From NCBI GenBank assembly GCA_003990705.1, contig AP018318.1, positions 2,359,501-2,423,500 on the forward strand: 64,000 bases of DNA. Reading direction: 5' to 3'. Made by a program: the position numbers and the translations under genes. This document shows positions 1 through 8,345 of this stretch, one piece after another; the first letter of the stretch is position 1; each line of letters begins with the position of its first letter. The notes under the pieces are model-generated. The model was not told where the DNA came from, ran no database searches, and saw only the letters and a list, made by a program, of their open reading frames with translations. Origin of the DNA: Nostoc sp. HK-01 (GTDB taxonomy: Bacteria; Cyanobacteriota; Cyanobacteriia; Cyanobacteriales; Nostocaceae).

Positions 1-100
1 CTATTTTGGCACTAACCCCAACAATTGCAGAGGGTGTATCTTTGGCACGAGTAGTTCGGCTTTCGTTACAATCCTCTGGGGATTACCACCACCAAGTTTT
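1..100. other. Leader segment before presumed infB
   Basis: This edge segment follows the ylxR stop codon on the minus strand. No CAT (reverse ATG) occurs in it, so the start of the expected next operon gene, infB, is not visible. The minus-strand reading is open from about base 85 to the edge, but I cannot recognise a protein. The infB expectation rests only on the usual rimP-nusA-ylxR-infB order. Confidence 0.35.
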
Positions 101-376
101 TCAACCTGATATTTGATTTTGGTGATGACTTGGAGCTAGACGTTGCCACAATGTTTGATACAGTGCTTCTGGCACTGATGCTTGTAGCGATCGCCCTAAT
201 CTATTCTTTTTGTTTGCCGCTTGCAAGCAAGTTGCTTGCGGACAAATATAGGCAGAACGCCCCATGCCCTCATCTAATTGTACCTTTCCCGATGGAAAGA
301 CGCGGACAATCCGCCAAAAGTCTTGCTTCAAGCCGACTTTGCGGCAACTAATACAACGCCGATAATTCGGTTTCAT
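101..376 (-). CDS. ylxR: YlxR/RnpM family nucleic-acid-binding protein (DUF448)
   Basis: A 91-residue basic protein with the family signature at the N-terminus: RRCISCRK at residues 6-13, then a hydrophobic strand and the GRSAYIC stretch near residues 40-46. The family (DUF448) is normally encoded between nusA and infB, exactly as seen here. The Bacillus homologue RnpM binds RNase P RNA and modulates its activity; in cyanobacteria the role is only inferred. It lies 235 bp downstream of nusA on the same strand. Identity is secure from motif plus context; the molecular function is not. Confidence 0.9.
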   Translation of the reverse strand: MKPNYRRCISCRKVGLKQDFWRIVRVFPSGKVQLDEGMGRSAYICPQATCLQAANKKNRLGRSLQASVPEALYQTLWQRLAPSHHQNQISG

Positions 377-405
377 CAGTTTTTTATAGGCATGAAGTCA
401 AATAA

Positions 406-433
406 TTTTTGATTTTTGATTTTTGATTTTGGA
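406..433. repeat. STRR-like heptamer run (TTTTTGA)
   Basis: Three perfect tandem copies of TTTTTGA followed by one TTTTGGA. It lies between ylxR and nusA. The same heptamer family recurs near 43000, so it fits the short tandemly repeated repetitive sequences known from heterocystous cyanobacteria. Confidence 0.7.
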
Positions 434-611
434 TTTACCCCATTGATAAATTTTGTTTTTTTATTGATTGCATCAGAAAATTATCGGTCAACAGTTTTAT
501 AGGAAAGTCCAGCTAGTATAGCTAACTTTTGACTTGTACCTCATTTTTTCTCAAGTAATTATTAAACTTTGACTGAGGTAAATATTAGCAGAACTGTCCC
601 AAGCTCATAAA

Positions 612-1928
612 TTACTCTTCGTCACCCGGATCAAAAGAGTCGTCATCTAATAATTCTTGTTGGTTTTGCTCCTCAAATTCGTCTAATTCCATATCATCAT
701 CTTCTAGTTCCATGTCATCCTCCTCTAGTTCCATTTGTTCTTGTTCTAGTTGAGCTTTAGCACGAGCAGCTGCAAACCTTGTATCTTCGCCTGCATAGTC
801 ATACTTGGCTTTATCTTTAATATCAATTTTCCAACCAGTGAGGCGGGCTGCTAGACGCACGTTTTGTCCTTCTTTGCCAATTGCCAAACTCAGTTGATCT
901 TCGGCTACTAATACGTGAGTTTGCCGCGTTTCTGGATCCATCAGCCGGACTTCATCGACTCTCGCTGGACTCAAGGCGTTGGCGATATATGTAGCTGGGT
1001 CTGGAGACCAACGAATTACGTCAATTTTTTCACCACGTAGTTCATTCACTACTACTTGGATTCTTGATCCTCGTGCGCCAATACAAGCACCTACAGGGTC
1101 AACATCTCGATCTAAGGTATCTACAGCGATTTTAGTCCGGGGGCCGACGTATCGAGATGGGGGATTAGCTTCTCGCGCTACAGCGACTATCCGCACTACT
1201 TCGTCTTCAATTTCTGGGACTTCGTTGGCAAACAAATAAACTACCAACCCAGCATCAGCGCGGGATACTAACAGTTGCGGCCCTCTTTGCTGACCTTGAG
1301 AAACTTTTTTCAGGTATACCTTAAAGGTGGCATTAGCTCGATAATTATCGTTTGGTAGCTGTTCTCGCTTGGGTAATTCAGCTTCGACTTCTGGCTGACC
1401 AAAGGTACTGCTAACAGCCAAAATTACCGATTGTCTCTCAAATCGCAGAACTCTGGCTTGCAGTACAGTTCCTTCTAAATCTTGGAACTCTTCCTGCACC
1501 ATCTGGCGTTGTTGATCCCGTAATTTTTGCGCCAGGACTTGCTTGGTTTGCATGGCGGCCATGCGACCGAATTCTCCTTGGTCGGGGGTGACATCCAAGA
1601 CGACAGAATCGCCTAATTGAGCTTCTGGGGCGACTTGTTGCACTTCGTCTAAAGAAATTTGATGGTCGGTGTTACTAACTTCTTCAACGATGGTTTTTGT
1701 GGAGAGAACGCGAAATCCTTCGTCATCAATATCGAGTTCTACTTCAAAATTATCAAAATAATCTTCATCAAATTGCTTGCGTTCTAAATTTTGAGCGCGA
1801 CGATAACGTTCATACCCTTTCAGCAGTGCTTCTCTAATCGCCGCTTGAACTGCTAAACGAGGTAAGTTTCGCTCACGACTAATACTTTCAATTAATTCTT
1901 TTAATCCTGGTAGACTAACCATTGACAT
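612..1928 (-). CDS. nusA: Transcription termination/antitermination protein NusA
   Basis: A 438-residue NusA that binds RNA polymerase and nascent RNA and modulates pausing, termination and antitermination. The N-terminal polymerase-binding domain covers about residues 1-130, followed by an S1 domain (about 140-210) and two KH domains (about 235-375). The KH motifs GACIGARGSRIQ and LAIGKEGQNVRLAAR are visible. The last ~45 residues are a very acidic tail with repeated MELEDD-type units, replacing the C-terminal repeats of proteobacterial NusA. ATG at 1928 is chosen because AAAGGAG lies 7 bases upstream; the upstream in-frame TTG (1934) has no such support. It lies between rimP and ylxR. Confidence 0.97.
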   Translation of the reverse strand: MSMVSLPGLKELIESISRERNLPRLAVQAAIREALLKGYERYRRAQNLERKQFDEDYFDNFEVELDIDDEGFRVLSTKTIVEEVSNTDHQISLDEVQQVAPEAQLGDSVVLDVTPDQGEFGRMAAMQTKQVLAQKLRDQQRQMVQEEFQDLEGTVLQARVLRFERQSVILAVSSTFGQPEVEAELPKREQLPNDNYRANATFKVYLKKVSQGQQRGPQLLVSRADAGLVVYLFANEVPEIEDEVVRIVAVAREANPPSRYVGPRTKIAVDTLDRDVDPVGACIGARGSRIQVVVNELRGEKIDVIRWSPDPATYIANALSPARVDEVRLMDPETRQTHVLVAEDQLSLAIGKEGQNVRLAARLTGWKIDIKDKAKYDYAGEDTRFAAARAKAQLEQEQMELEEDDMELEDDDMELDEFEEQNQQELLDDDSFDPGDEE

Positions 1929-1950
1929 AAGCAATCTCCTTTAAAAATTA

Positions 1951-2058
1951 AGGAATAAGGAGTAGGAAGTAGGAAAAAGCATTAGTAACTAGGGATTAGA
2001 GAAAAGATTAACTCTACTCCCTAGTCCCTAGCCTCTAATCTCTAAACCCTAATCCCTC
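1951..2058. repeat. Intergenic heptamer-type repeats between rimP and nusA
   Basis: This spacer is built from near-repeats of CCCTAGT/CTCTAAT type on one side and their complement (ACTAGGGATTAGAGA) on the other, so it can fold back on itself. It has the look of STRR sequence and has no coding potential. Confidence 0.55.
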
Positions 2059-2060
2059 GT

Positions 2061-2522
2061 TTACCGACGTTCGTCTAGTTGCACCCTAGTAATGAGAGAA
2101 CGGGGAATCTCTACTACCCGACCTTTTTGATTTAAATAAATGTTGGTTTCATCCCGGCGAATCAACTGACCATTCCACTCTGGTTGTCCGTCGTGGGGTG
2201 GCGAAGTGGTGACAATCACAGGAAATCCTTTGAAGGAAATAAATTCTCTATCTGTCACCAATTGCCGCGAAATACCTGGACTAGACACTTCCAAGACATA
2301 AGCATCTGGAATGATCTCCGCCGCATCTAAGCAGGGTTCTAAAGCGCGGCTCATCCTTTCGCAATCCTCCAAACCAGTATCTTGCTGGGGATTGCGAATG
2401 TCTATCCGCAATACGGGTGGACGTTGGTTAGTGTGAAAAACTGCGCCAACGACTTCTAATCCCAGTTCTGTTGCTACTGGTGCTGCCAAATCTATAATTT
2501 GTGGGACTAACGGATGAGTCAT
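2061..2522 (-). CDS. rimP: Ribosome maturation factor RimP
   Basis: A 153-residue RimP that assists 30S subunit maturation in the cytoplasm. The family pattern is visible: an N-terminal alpha/beta domain (ELGLEVVGA), the LRIDI strand, the [13 protein letters not shown] helix and [12 protein letters not shown], then a C-terminal SH3-like domain ending in ITRVQL. I start at the internal [11 protein letters not shown]. The 12-codon upstream extension runs through a terminator-like hairpin and is most likely untranslated leader. It is the first gene of the rimP-nusA-ylxR operon. Confidence 0.95.
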   Translation of the reverse strand: MTHPLVPQIIDLAAPVATELGLEVVGAVFHTNQRPPVLRIDIRNPQQDTGLEDCERMSRALEPCLDAAEIIPDAYVLEVSSPGISRQLVTDREFISFKGFPVIVTTSPPHDGQPEWNGQLIRRDETNIYLNQKGRVVEIPRSLITRVQLDERR

Positions 2523-2532
2523 GCGAAATTTC

Positions 2533-2560
2533 AATAAAAAAAGTGGGCTTCGACCCACTT
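2533..2560 (-). terminator. Terminator-like hairpin directly upstream of rimP
   Basis: On the minus strand AAGTGGG and CCCACTT form a 7-bp stem around a 6-base loop, followed immediately by a run of seven T. The T-run ends about 12 bases before the rimP ATG. It could end the transcript of the membrane-protein gene at 2702-4156, but its closeness to rimP suggests an attenuator in the operon leader. Confidence 0.75.
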
Positions 2561-2701
2561 CCTGCGATAGGGATATCTTCCAAGAAGTCTTGTAACGAAC
2601 TGATGATAGTTCGCCCTAAATTGAGTGTAGCGCATTTCTCTAAGAGTCAATAGTTAAATGGTCAAAAGGCAGGAGGCAGAAGCTATGAACAATTTCACAC
2701 T

Positions 2702-4156
2702 TCAGATTTTTTTGTCTCTGATCTCAACGATCGCAGAACTTTGCTCTACTATGGGCTGAATGTATGGTTGTGTTCTTAGCTGTCTGGTTTGCTCGACGAT
2801 TGTCTCTATATCTTCTTGGGAGAGGCGCTGTACGTAGTTAAGCTTGACTTCTTCTAAGAAATCAAATAATAAGCTTTGAATTTCGGCAGTTACTTGTTTT
2901 TGCTGTACTTCTGTGCCTAAAGCGGTGGTAAAACTTTGTACAAGTTGATTTGTGAGTTTTGCACCTTCAGAATCTTGAATAGCACTGACTAAAGCACCAT
3001 ACAAGCTGGTGGTAATTTGAGTAGCGAGTTGTTCGCTGAGTTGGGTTTGAGCTTTTCCGATGCCTGGGAAGGCTTGGAGGTTGCGGTACATGGGAACTTG
3101 ATTTAATACACCGTCGATGTTGTGGCGCAAAATCGCGATTAAATCAGGCTGAATTTTGGGTAGAACTTGGTAGACGACGGTTTGCACTAAAATGCCGGCG
3201 ATCGCTTCTATTTCATTTACATTATTGATATCTACATAAGGGCGTAAGTTCTCTTGTTGTGATATCCAGCGGGTGAAATCACCTTGTTTAATCGAGATTT
3301 GAATTTGGTTGATTACCCTAACGACGACAATTTCTGTGAGTTCTTCGGCAAAATTTGCGACAACTGATTGATTAATTTGGTGCTGTAATGGCTGGAGATC
3401 TAATAGTTGGGATTGGTCAAGCCGGACGACTACAGGTATAACTCGCAACCAACGGCAAAATGGGATGAGCAAAAATAAGTCATACCAGCGGTAAGATATG
3501 GCATTTAACCAGCCGGAACCGGGATGACGACGTTTGATATAAAATATGCGTGCCAGAAATTCAATGGCAAATATCGTGATAAATGGTAAATCTAAGAGCC
3601 AAAAATCATCGAAATATTCGCTATTTTCCCCAATTTGGCGGTAGTAGTTGCTGGCGATTAACGGACTAATTTTTTGATTAAAAAAAGTAAATTCTTGATT
3701 CCAGCCTTTTTCGGAGAGATAAGCTTGACTCCAGAAAGTAGCAAAGGACTGCTTGGCGGAATCTTTACCGATGCGATCGCGCATTCGGTTTTTAATTTTT
3801 TCTAAAGTACCACTTTTGCCAACTCCGGCAAACGGGTTGCTATCAATCATTTCGACACTCAGGCGGCTGAGTTCGTCTAGCTTTGCTTTTGCCTGTGGGG
3901 ATGTTAAACCTGTTTGACTTACCTGTTCTTTGAGTGCATCTAATGCTTTTAAATAACTTTGGGTTTCTCTATGGGCAGCGATGCCTTTAATTGGATCATA
4001 TATTTGGGTAACTTTAGGTAATCTCCGCAGGTATAAATCACGCCATTGTATATAAGTCAAATCAAACACAACTAAGCCTAAGTTAACTGTGGCAAGCAGT
4101 GCCATCAATCTTTCAAACCAAAGATTTTTTTGTTTTGGCAATGTTTGATTAACCAT
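2702..4156 (-). CDS. Conserved membrane protein of unknown function
   Basis: I do not recognise a named family. The 484-residue protein has a hydrophobic segment near residues 15-33 and a central block (about 185-255) with two or three membrane segments, including WLLDLPFITIFAIEFLARIF and WYDLFLLIPFCRWLRVIPVVVRL. That arrangement recalls the S2-S4 part of voltage-sensor-like domains, with arginines spaced along the last helix. The remaining ~230 residues are predicted soluble, helical and Gln/Ile-rich. No pore motif is visible, so a channel function is not claimed. It is transcribed towards rimP with a 140-bp gap and stands opposite the divergent gene at 4395. Confidence 0.6.
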   Translation of the reverse strand: MVNQTLPKQKNLWFERLMALLATVNLGLVVFDLTYIQWRDLYLRRLPKVTQIYDPIKGIAAHRETQSYLKALDALKEQVSQTGLTSPQAKAKLDELSRLSVEMIDSNPFAGVGKSGTLEKIKNRMRDRIGKDSAKQSFATFWSQAYLSEKGWNQEFTFFNQKISPLIASNYYRQIGENSEYFDDFWLLDLPFITIFAIEFLARIFYIKRRHPGSGWLNAISYRWYDLFLLIPFCRWLRVIPVVVRLDQSQLLDLQPLQHQINQSVVANFAEELTEIVVVRVINQIQISIKQGDFTRWISQQENLRPYVDINNVNEIEAIAGILVQTVVYQVLPKIQPDLIAILRHNIDGVLNQVPMYRNLQAFPGIGKAQTQLSEQLATQITTSLYGALVSAIQDSEGAKLTNQLVQSFTTALGTEVQQKQVTAEIQSLLFDFLEEVKLNYVQRLSQEDIETIVEQTRQLRTQPYIQPIVEQSSAIVEIRDKKI

Positions 4157-4394
4157 TTTTTTGTTTTAGATTATACAAGTTTTAAGTATTTATTTATAAC
4201 CTAACTAGAGGGTTGAAAGAAGGAAATAGGAAATCTAAATACTTCTCAAGAAAGATTGCCAAAAATTTATATCAATATTAATTAATTTTAATTAATCACA
4301 AATGATTAAACATTGAGAAAAAAGTCTTCAAGAAACGTAAAATGCACCTGTTAATCTCTAAATGATGCTAATTTAACTGCAAGGAGTTTGAGAT

Positions 4395-5093
4395 ATGTGG
4401 TGTGGGTTTAGTAAATCCAGCGCAATTATTGCTGCTACTTGCCTAGTAAGTACCAGTGTACTAATTTCTGATAGTTCCTTTGCTGCTCGTCAACGTAACT
4501 ATACGCCCCAACAATTACGTGCTGTGTTGCACGGGCTAGGTTACAAAGTTAAAGTCTCGAATACACCTCTAACAGACGAGGAAACGAAAAAGGCCATCCG
4601 CGATTTTCAAAAAGGCTACAAGCTCGGTGTTGACGGTATAGCAGGCCCCAAAACCCAAGATTTAGCGGCCGATATTGTGCAGATCCTGCAAGCTAATTTA
4701 AATGTTGTACTTAAACCAAATCCCTCTCTCCCTCGTGATCAGTTTTTTGGCCCGCGCACAGAACAATTAATTAAGGAATATCAGAAAAAAAATCAGCTTC
4801 AAGAAACGGGAATTGCTAATTTAGCACTCCGTCAGAAGCTAAATGCAGATGCGAAGGAAGCTATAGGTACGCCTCAGTCTCCATCGTCACCCAAACCGAC
4901 TGCGACACCAACAGCTAAACCGACTGCGACACCGACGGCTAAACCAACGGCGACACCAACAGCTAAACCGACTGCGACACCGACGGTTAAACCGACTGCA
5001 ACTCCAACGGTTAAACCGACTGCAACTCCAACAGCGGCACCAGAGGCAACTCCAACAGCGACACCAACAGCAACTCCAACGACTACTCCCTAA
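4395..5093 (+). CDS. Secreted peptidoglycan-binding protein with Thr-Pro-rich tail
   Basis: A 232-residue protein with a signal peptide (about residues 1-31, ending near SSFAA). A PG_binding_1-type domain follows (about 34-85: YTPQQLRAVLHGLGYKV...FQKGYKLGVDGIAGPKT), then a second weaker copy (about 90-150: FFGPRTEQLIKEYQKKNQL). The C-terminal ~70 residues are low complexity, built on the 8-residue unit TATPTAKP repeated at DNA level every 24 bp, then degenerating to TPTATPTATP. Such domains bind the cell wall; the tail may act as an extended spacer. AAGGAG stands upstream of the ATG. No catalytic domain is visible. Confidence 0.85.
   Translation: MWCGFSKSSAIIAATCLVSTSVLISDSSFAARQRNYTPQQLRAVLHGLGYKVKVSNTPLTDEETKKAIRDFQKGYKLGVDGIAGPKTQDLAADIVQILQANLNVVLKPNPSLPRDQFFGPRTEQLIKEYQKKNQLQETGIANLALRQKLNADAKEAIGTPQSPSSPKPTATPTAKPTATPTAKPTATPTAKPTATPTVKPTATPTVKPTATPTAAPEATPTATPTATPTTTP
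4899..5090. repeat. 24-bp tandem repeat inside the wall-binding protein gene
   Basis: Direct repeats of a 24-bp unit encoding TATPTAKP (later TATPTVKP), with third-position drift between copies, followed by 6- to 12-bp ACT/CCA-type repeats. Copy number is likely to vary between strains. Confidence 0.8.
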
Positions 5094-5205
5094 GTTGTAT
5101 CGGTAGTTTGATAGATAAAGAAATTGCTGATTGCTAAAGCTTTTTAGACCCAAAGCAGTTTCCTGTAGGATAAGTAACCAAGTACACTCAGCACTCAGCA
5201 CTTGT

Positions 5206-6099
5206 CTACATTCTTTGATTAGGTTCTTCTAAAGGTCTACCTTTAGGTGTTGGTAAAATTGGACGACGGTCATCGTAAGGCATGGGAATGTACTGTACGC
5301 TTGGCCGTCCTCCCTGGGGTTGGGGATACAAATCCATCAAATCGTAAATGGAACGGGGTAGTCCGACTGTGACAGGCAACCCCATTTCTGTGGCTTCTTC
5401 AACGGTGATGGGATAATCGTGAGTCACGCGTCCGGTTGTTAAGGCATCGATAATTGGTTCAATATTTTCTGGTTCAACTTTTTGTTTAGGGATATTATCT
5501 TTCAATAAAGTCCGCACAAAGCGTTGTACTTGTTGAATGGCTTTCTCTGACAAGTCTGCCATGATCAAAGTCTGATCATCAATTTCACCGATGGGTTTAT
5601 CTTTAACTACTTTTAAAATGCTGGCGGCGGGGAAGTTACCTAATTGGGGATCAACTGGCCCCAAAACAGCGTTAGCATCCATAACAATTTCATCGGCGGC
5701 TAAGGCCAGCATTGTCCCACCACTCATGGCATAGTGTGGGACGAAAACTGTGACTTTTGCAGGATGACGAATTAATGCCCTAGCTATTTGTTCGGTTGCG
5801 AGTACCAAACCGCCGGGAGTGTGCAGAATTAAATCAATAGGAACATCTGGAGGCGTGAGGCGAATTGCCCGCAGAATTTGTTCTGAGTCTTCAATGGTGA
5901 TGTAGCGGGAGATGGGAATGCCTAGTAAGCTGATAGATTCTTGACGGTGGATGAGCAAAATCACCCGACTTTTGCGTTCTTGTTGGAATTCTTGCAAGCT
6001 GCGAATACGCCGATATTCTACTTGGCGTTTTTGCCAGAGGGGTTGTAGAGAAGAAAGCAGCAGAAAAATCCAGAATAAATCACCAATACCGAAGCCCAT
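5206..6099 (-). CDS. Membrane-anchored ClpP-class serine protease (SDH_sah family)
   Basis: A 297-residue protein with an N-terminal hydrophobic anchor (about residues 7-20) and a ClpP/crotonase-fold protease domain. The family pattern IDLILHTPGG (about 88-97), then HYAMSGGTMLALAAD with the predicted nucleophile Ser126, and VLGPVDPQLG are all present, matching the serine dehydrogenase proteinase (SDH_sah) family related to SppA/NfeD-type proteases. It probably cleaves membrane or membrane-associated peptides. The C-terminus is proline-rich. It is monocistronic, facing away from the Uma2 gene upstream. Confidence 0.85.
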   Translation of the reverse strand: MGFGIGDLFWIFLLLSSLQPLWQKRQVEYRRIRSLQEFQQERKSRVILLIHRQESISLLGIPISRYITIEDSEQILRAIRLTPPDVPIDLILHTPGGLVLATEQIARALIRHPAKVTVFVPHYAMSGGTMLALAADEIVMDANAVLGPVDPQLGNFPAASILKVVKDKPIGEIDDQTLIMADLSEKAIQQVQRFVRTLLKDNIPKQKVEPENIEPIIDALTTGRVTHDYPITVEEATEMGLPVTVGLPRSIYDLMDLYPQPQGGRPSVQYIPMPYDDRRPILPTPKGRPLEEPNQRM

Positions 6100-6177
6100 A
6101 GGTTTGATTGTCCAAAAATAACAGTTCTTGTGATTAATTGTGACAATCTTTGAGCGATCGCAAGTCTATCTAGGGGT

Positions 6178-6957
6178 TTATTCCATCTCGTCTGGATTTA
6201 CACCCAATTGGCGTAACCGTTCTGCTAATTTTTCTGCTTTCTGTTCAGCAATTATCGCCCGTTCATTCGCCGCAGCAACTTCCTCCGTAGGTTCGGGTAT
6301 CAATTCCCCTTCTAGGGTGAACCAGCGTAACCATAATCTTTCAATATCTCGAAATGCACCTTGCCATACACCTAAACTTAAACTTAACTCTGGCATAAGT
6401 ATGCGTCCGTTAGTTAAATTTATGGGTTCATAATGACCACCAACTAACCCAAATGCTTGGAGTTCATTGGTATAACGACTAAACACAATATAGTAAGGAA
6501 TCCGCAAAATTTTTTCATAAACTTCCCATTTACTCGGTGGTTTATCTTCTGCTTTTTCGCTGGTTCCTAAGTCTTCCGCTTCTGTACCGGGAGATAATAA
6601 TTCCACAATCACAAAAGGATTTGCTGGCTCTTGCCAAGTGACATAACTTAATCGCAAATCTTCACCTTTGTAGAGTTTTTTAACTCCGACAACTCCAAAC
6701 CAATCTGGGCGTTTGTACCATAAAGGATGCTGCAAATCATAATAAAGATTCAAGTCAGCAGCACTATAAACTAACTCTGGATTCCAGTTAATTGGTTGAA
6801 AAGTTAAATATAAAAGTAAAGGTTGTAAAAAATGAAAATCGTCTGGCAAACCTGGTTCCTCTGGATTATCGCTGGGTAAATCATACATTGTTGGTAGGGT
6901 TTCCCAAGGAGGACGCGGCGGATCAGATTGTGGGATGTATTTAGGGAATGTTGTCAT
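6178..6957 (-). CDS. Uma2 family protein (DUF820, PD-(D/E)XK-like)
   Basis: A 259-residue member of the Uma2/DUF820 family, which is greatly expanded in cyanobacteria and has a restriction-endonuclease-like fold. Visible family features are the VGVKK...SYVTWQE region, PFVIVELLSPGTEAED (about 115-130) with the acidic/Glu pair, KWEVYEKILRIPYYIVF and the C-terminal coiled region AERLRQLGVNPDE. Function is not established for the family; nuclease activity is inferred from fold. It resembles the protein at 32632-33366 in layout and C-terminal tail. Confidence 0.85.
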   Translation of the reverse strand: MTTFPKYIPQSDPPRPPWETLPTMYDLPSDNPEEPGLPDDFHFLQPLLLYLTFQPINWNPELVYSAADLNLYYDLQHPLWYKRPDWFGVVGVKKLYKGEDLRLSYVTWQEPANPFVIVELLSPGTEAEDLGTSEKAEDKPPSKWEVYEKILRIPYYIVFSRYTNELQAFGLVGGHYEPINLTNGRILMPELSLSLGVWQGAFRDIERLWLRWFTLEGELIPEPTEEVAAANERAIIAEQKAEKLAERLRQLGVNPDEME

Positions 6958-6979
6958 AAGATGTAATTTGAGATGTTTA

Positions 6980-7010
6980 GATCCCCGACTTCTTCAAAAA
7001 GTCGGGGATC
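6980..7010. repeat. Dispersed hairpin repeat, copy A
   Basis: Inverted repeat GATCCCCGACTTCTT / AAGTCGGGGATC, 22 bp upstream of the Uma2 start codon. Three further copies occur at 12047, 35881 and 45925. Confidence 0.85.
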
Positions 7011-7230
7011 TTATTATTCATGAATAATTGAAGATGGCTATATTTTAATTCAACAATTCAATGTGCGTTAGTCTACGGCACAACAAACGCTACTGGACTA
7101 AAGCTTATAATTACCGAACATTACTTGAGTGATAGTATAAAAAAATTTTCTTAATTGCTTATAAGTAACTATAACTGCCTAACTAACTTGGGGAACACTG
7201 AAATTAAGTCCAATTTAGAGTGTATGAAAA

Positions 7231-7698
7231 ATGCCAGAATCTAAAGTTAGTGCTAGACTTTCCCCAGCAGACCGGGAGGCGGTGATGCAAGCAATTACGA
7301 CTATCAAAGAAAAGTTACCGTTTTTAGTAGATTTATCAACGGAGGAGCGTAAATCTTTACCGAAGCTGGGAGATAAGAGTCGCGCATTTGTGAGTAAGGC
7401 GTTGGAAATAGCTGCACAAAATCCCGACTTCTTACCGCGTTCTTTTGACTTAGATGAAATGCGCCGCGACATTGAATTATTTGAAGCTTTGTATCCGATT
7501 TTGCTGTCGTTGACACAACTGCAAGAACTGGTTGATGATACATCCGTGGCTGTGGGTAGTGAAGCTTATGCTGCGGGGTTGCTGGTATATAACTATGCCA
7601 AAGCTAGTGGTAAAGGCGCTGGTTTAGAGACAATGGTTGATGATTTAGGACGAAGATTTGCGCGGAAAACTAAAAAAGTCCAGCCACAAGCTTTGTAA
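7231..7698 (+). CDS. Conserved hypothetical protein, helical
   Basis: A 155-residue soluble protein I do not recognise by name. It begins with a short disordered segment (MPESKVSARLSPADREAV), is mostly amphipathic helix, and contains the string TQLQELVDDTSVAVGSEAY followed by AAGLLVYNYAKASGKGAGLETMVDDLGRRF. It ends in a basic tail (ARKTKKVQPQAL). No membrane segment or catalytic motif is visible. It precedes a repeat-rich intergenic region and the STAND NTPase, but the 647-bp gap argues against a shared operon. Confidence 0.7.
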   Translation: MPESKVSARLSPADREAVMQAITTIKEKLPFLVDLSTEERKSLPKLGDKSRAFVSKALEIAAQNPDFLPRSFDLDEMRRDIELFEALYPILLSLTQLQELVDDTSVAVGSEAYAAGLLVYNYAKASGKGAGLETMVDDLGRRFARKTKKVQPQAL

Positions 7699-7796
7699 GT
7701 TGAGTAATTAACTCGACATTTGAGCTTCTGAGCCTGGATGGTTTAGTTTAAAATGAAAAACTCCGAGTTCAAAGCTTAAATTTTGCTGTTGTAGGT

Positions 7797-7922
7797 GAGA
7801 ACGTTCTTGTTTCAAACGAGAACGTTTTCGTTTTAAATGAGAATGTTTCTGTTTCAAGTGAGAATGTTCTTGGTTGAAACGAGAGCATTGCGGTTAAAAG
7901 TGAGAACGTTTTCGTTTTAAGT
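7797..7922. repeat. 21-bp tandem repeat, six copies
   Basis: Six contiguous 21-bp units of the form GAGAACGTTTTCGTTTTAAGT, with one or two more decayed units continuing to about 7964. Five of the six copies begin GAGAA. The period is a multiple of three and the first copies could be read as ENVxVxx heptapeptides, but a TGA interrupts the fourth copy and no start codon precedes, so I treat it as non-coding. Confidence 0.85.
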
Positions 7923-8069
7923 TAAAATTTTTGTGTTTGGAACTAGACTGTTGAGGGTTAACGAGCAATAAGTTTCAGTTCAGAATAACGCTAATGACTA
8001 GCTTGCTCTTGGATCTTCACTTAGACTGCGCGCACTTAGATTATATATTTACGCCGTGTGCAACTTTCT

Positions 8070-8200
8070 CTCAAACCTAACCCCCAACCCCTTCCCTACG
8101 AGGGAAGGGGAGCAAGAAAGGGAGCAAGATTTAAAGCCTCTGTTCTTGCAGCGGAGAGGTTTGGAGAAGGGTTTCAAATATAAGTCGCACATCGCGTTAT
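8070..8200. repeat. Dispersed cyanobacterial repeat (CCTAACCCCCAACCCCTTCC type)
   Basis: Contains CTAACCCCCAACCCCTTCCCTACGAGGGAAGGGG, with complementary arms CCCCTTCCCT and AGGGAAGGGG, then a purine-rich stretch and GGTTTGGAGAAGGGTTTC. The spurious translation reads NLTPNPFPTREGE, a string I recognise as a common false ORF in cyanobacterial genomes. It is a mobile or amplified non-coding element rather than a gene. Confidence 0.7.
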
Positions 8201-8345
8201 ATTTACTGCGTTATATTTACCGTTTTGATGCAGTTATTGCACAACTGGCTACATAGCCAAGAATTAAGTCTTTCTAAATCCGCAATGGGTAATGCTGACT
8301 GAGTAGTTATCTTGGATGTATTAGTTCTGACACCTGAATCTTTTA

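Larger units (their letters stand above)
7699..8345. other. Repeat-rich intergenic region before the STAND NTPase gene
   Basis: This 647-bp region holds the 21-bp tandem repeat and a dispersed Nostoc repeat (8070-8200). A reading frame at 8056-8256 is only the translation of that repeat. I see no RNA gene. The promoter of the downstream NTPase presumably lies in the last ~100 bp, but I cannot identify it. Confidence 0.6.

Noticed and set aside
7797-7922. Possible coding heptapeptide repeat (ENVLVSN-type) in the 21-bp repeat
   Set aside because: No ATG, GTG or TTG with a ribosome site opens the frame, and TGA interrupts the fourth copy.
8056-8256. 66-codon reading frame before the STAND gene
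   Set aside because: It translates a well-known dispersed cyanobacterial repeat (NLTPNPFPTREGE); repeat, not gene.
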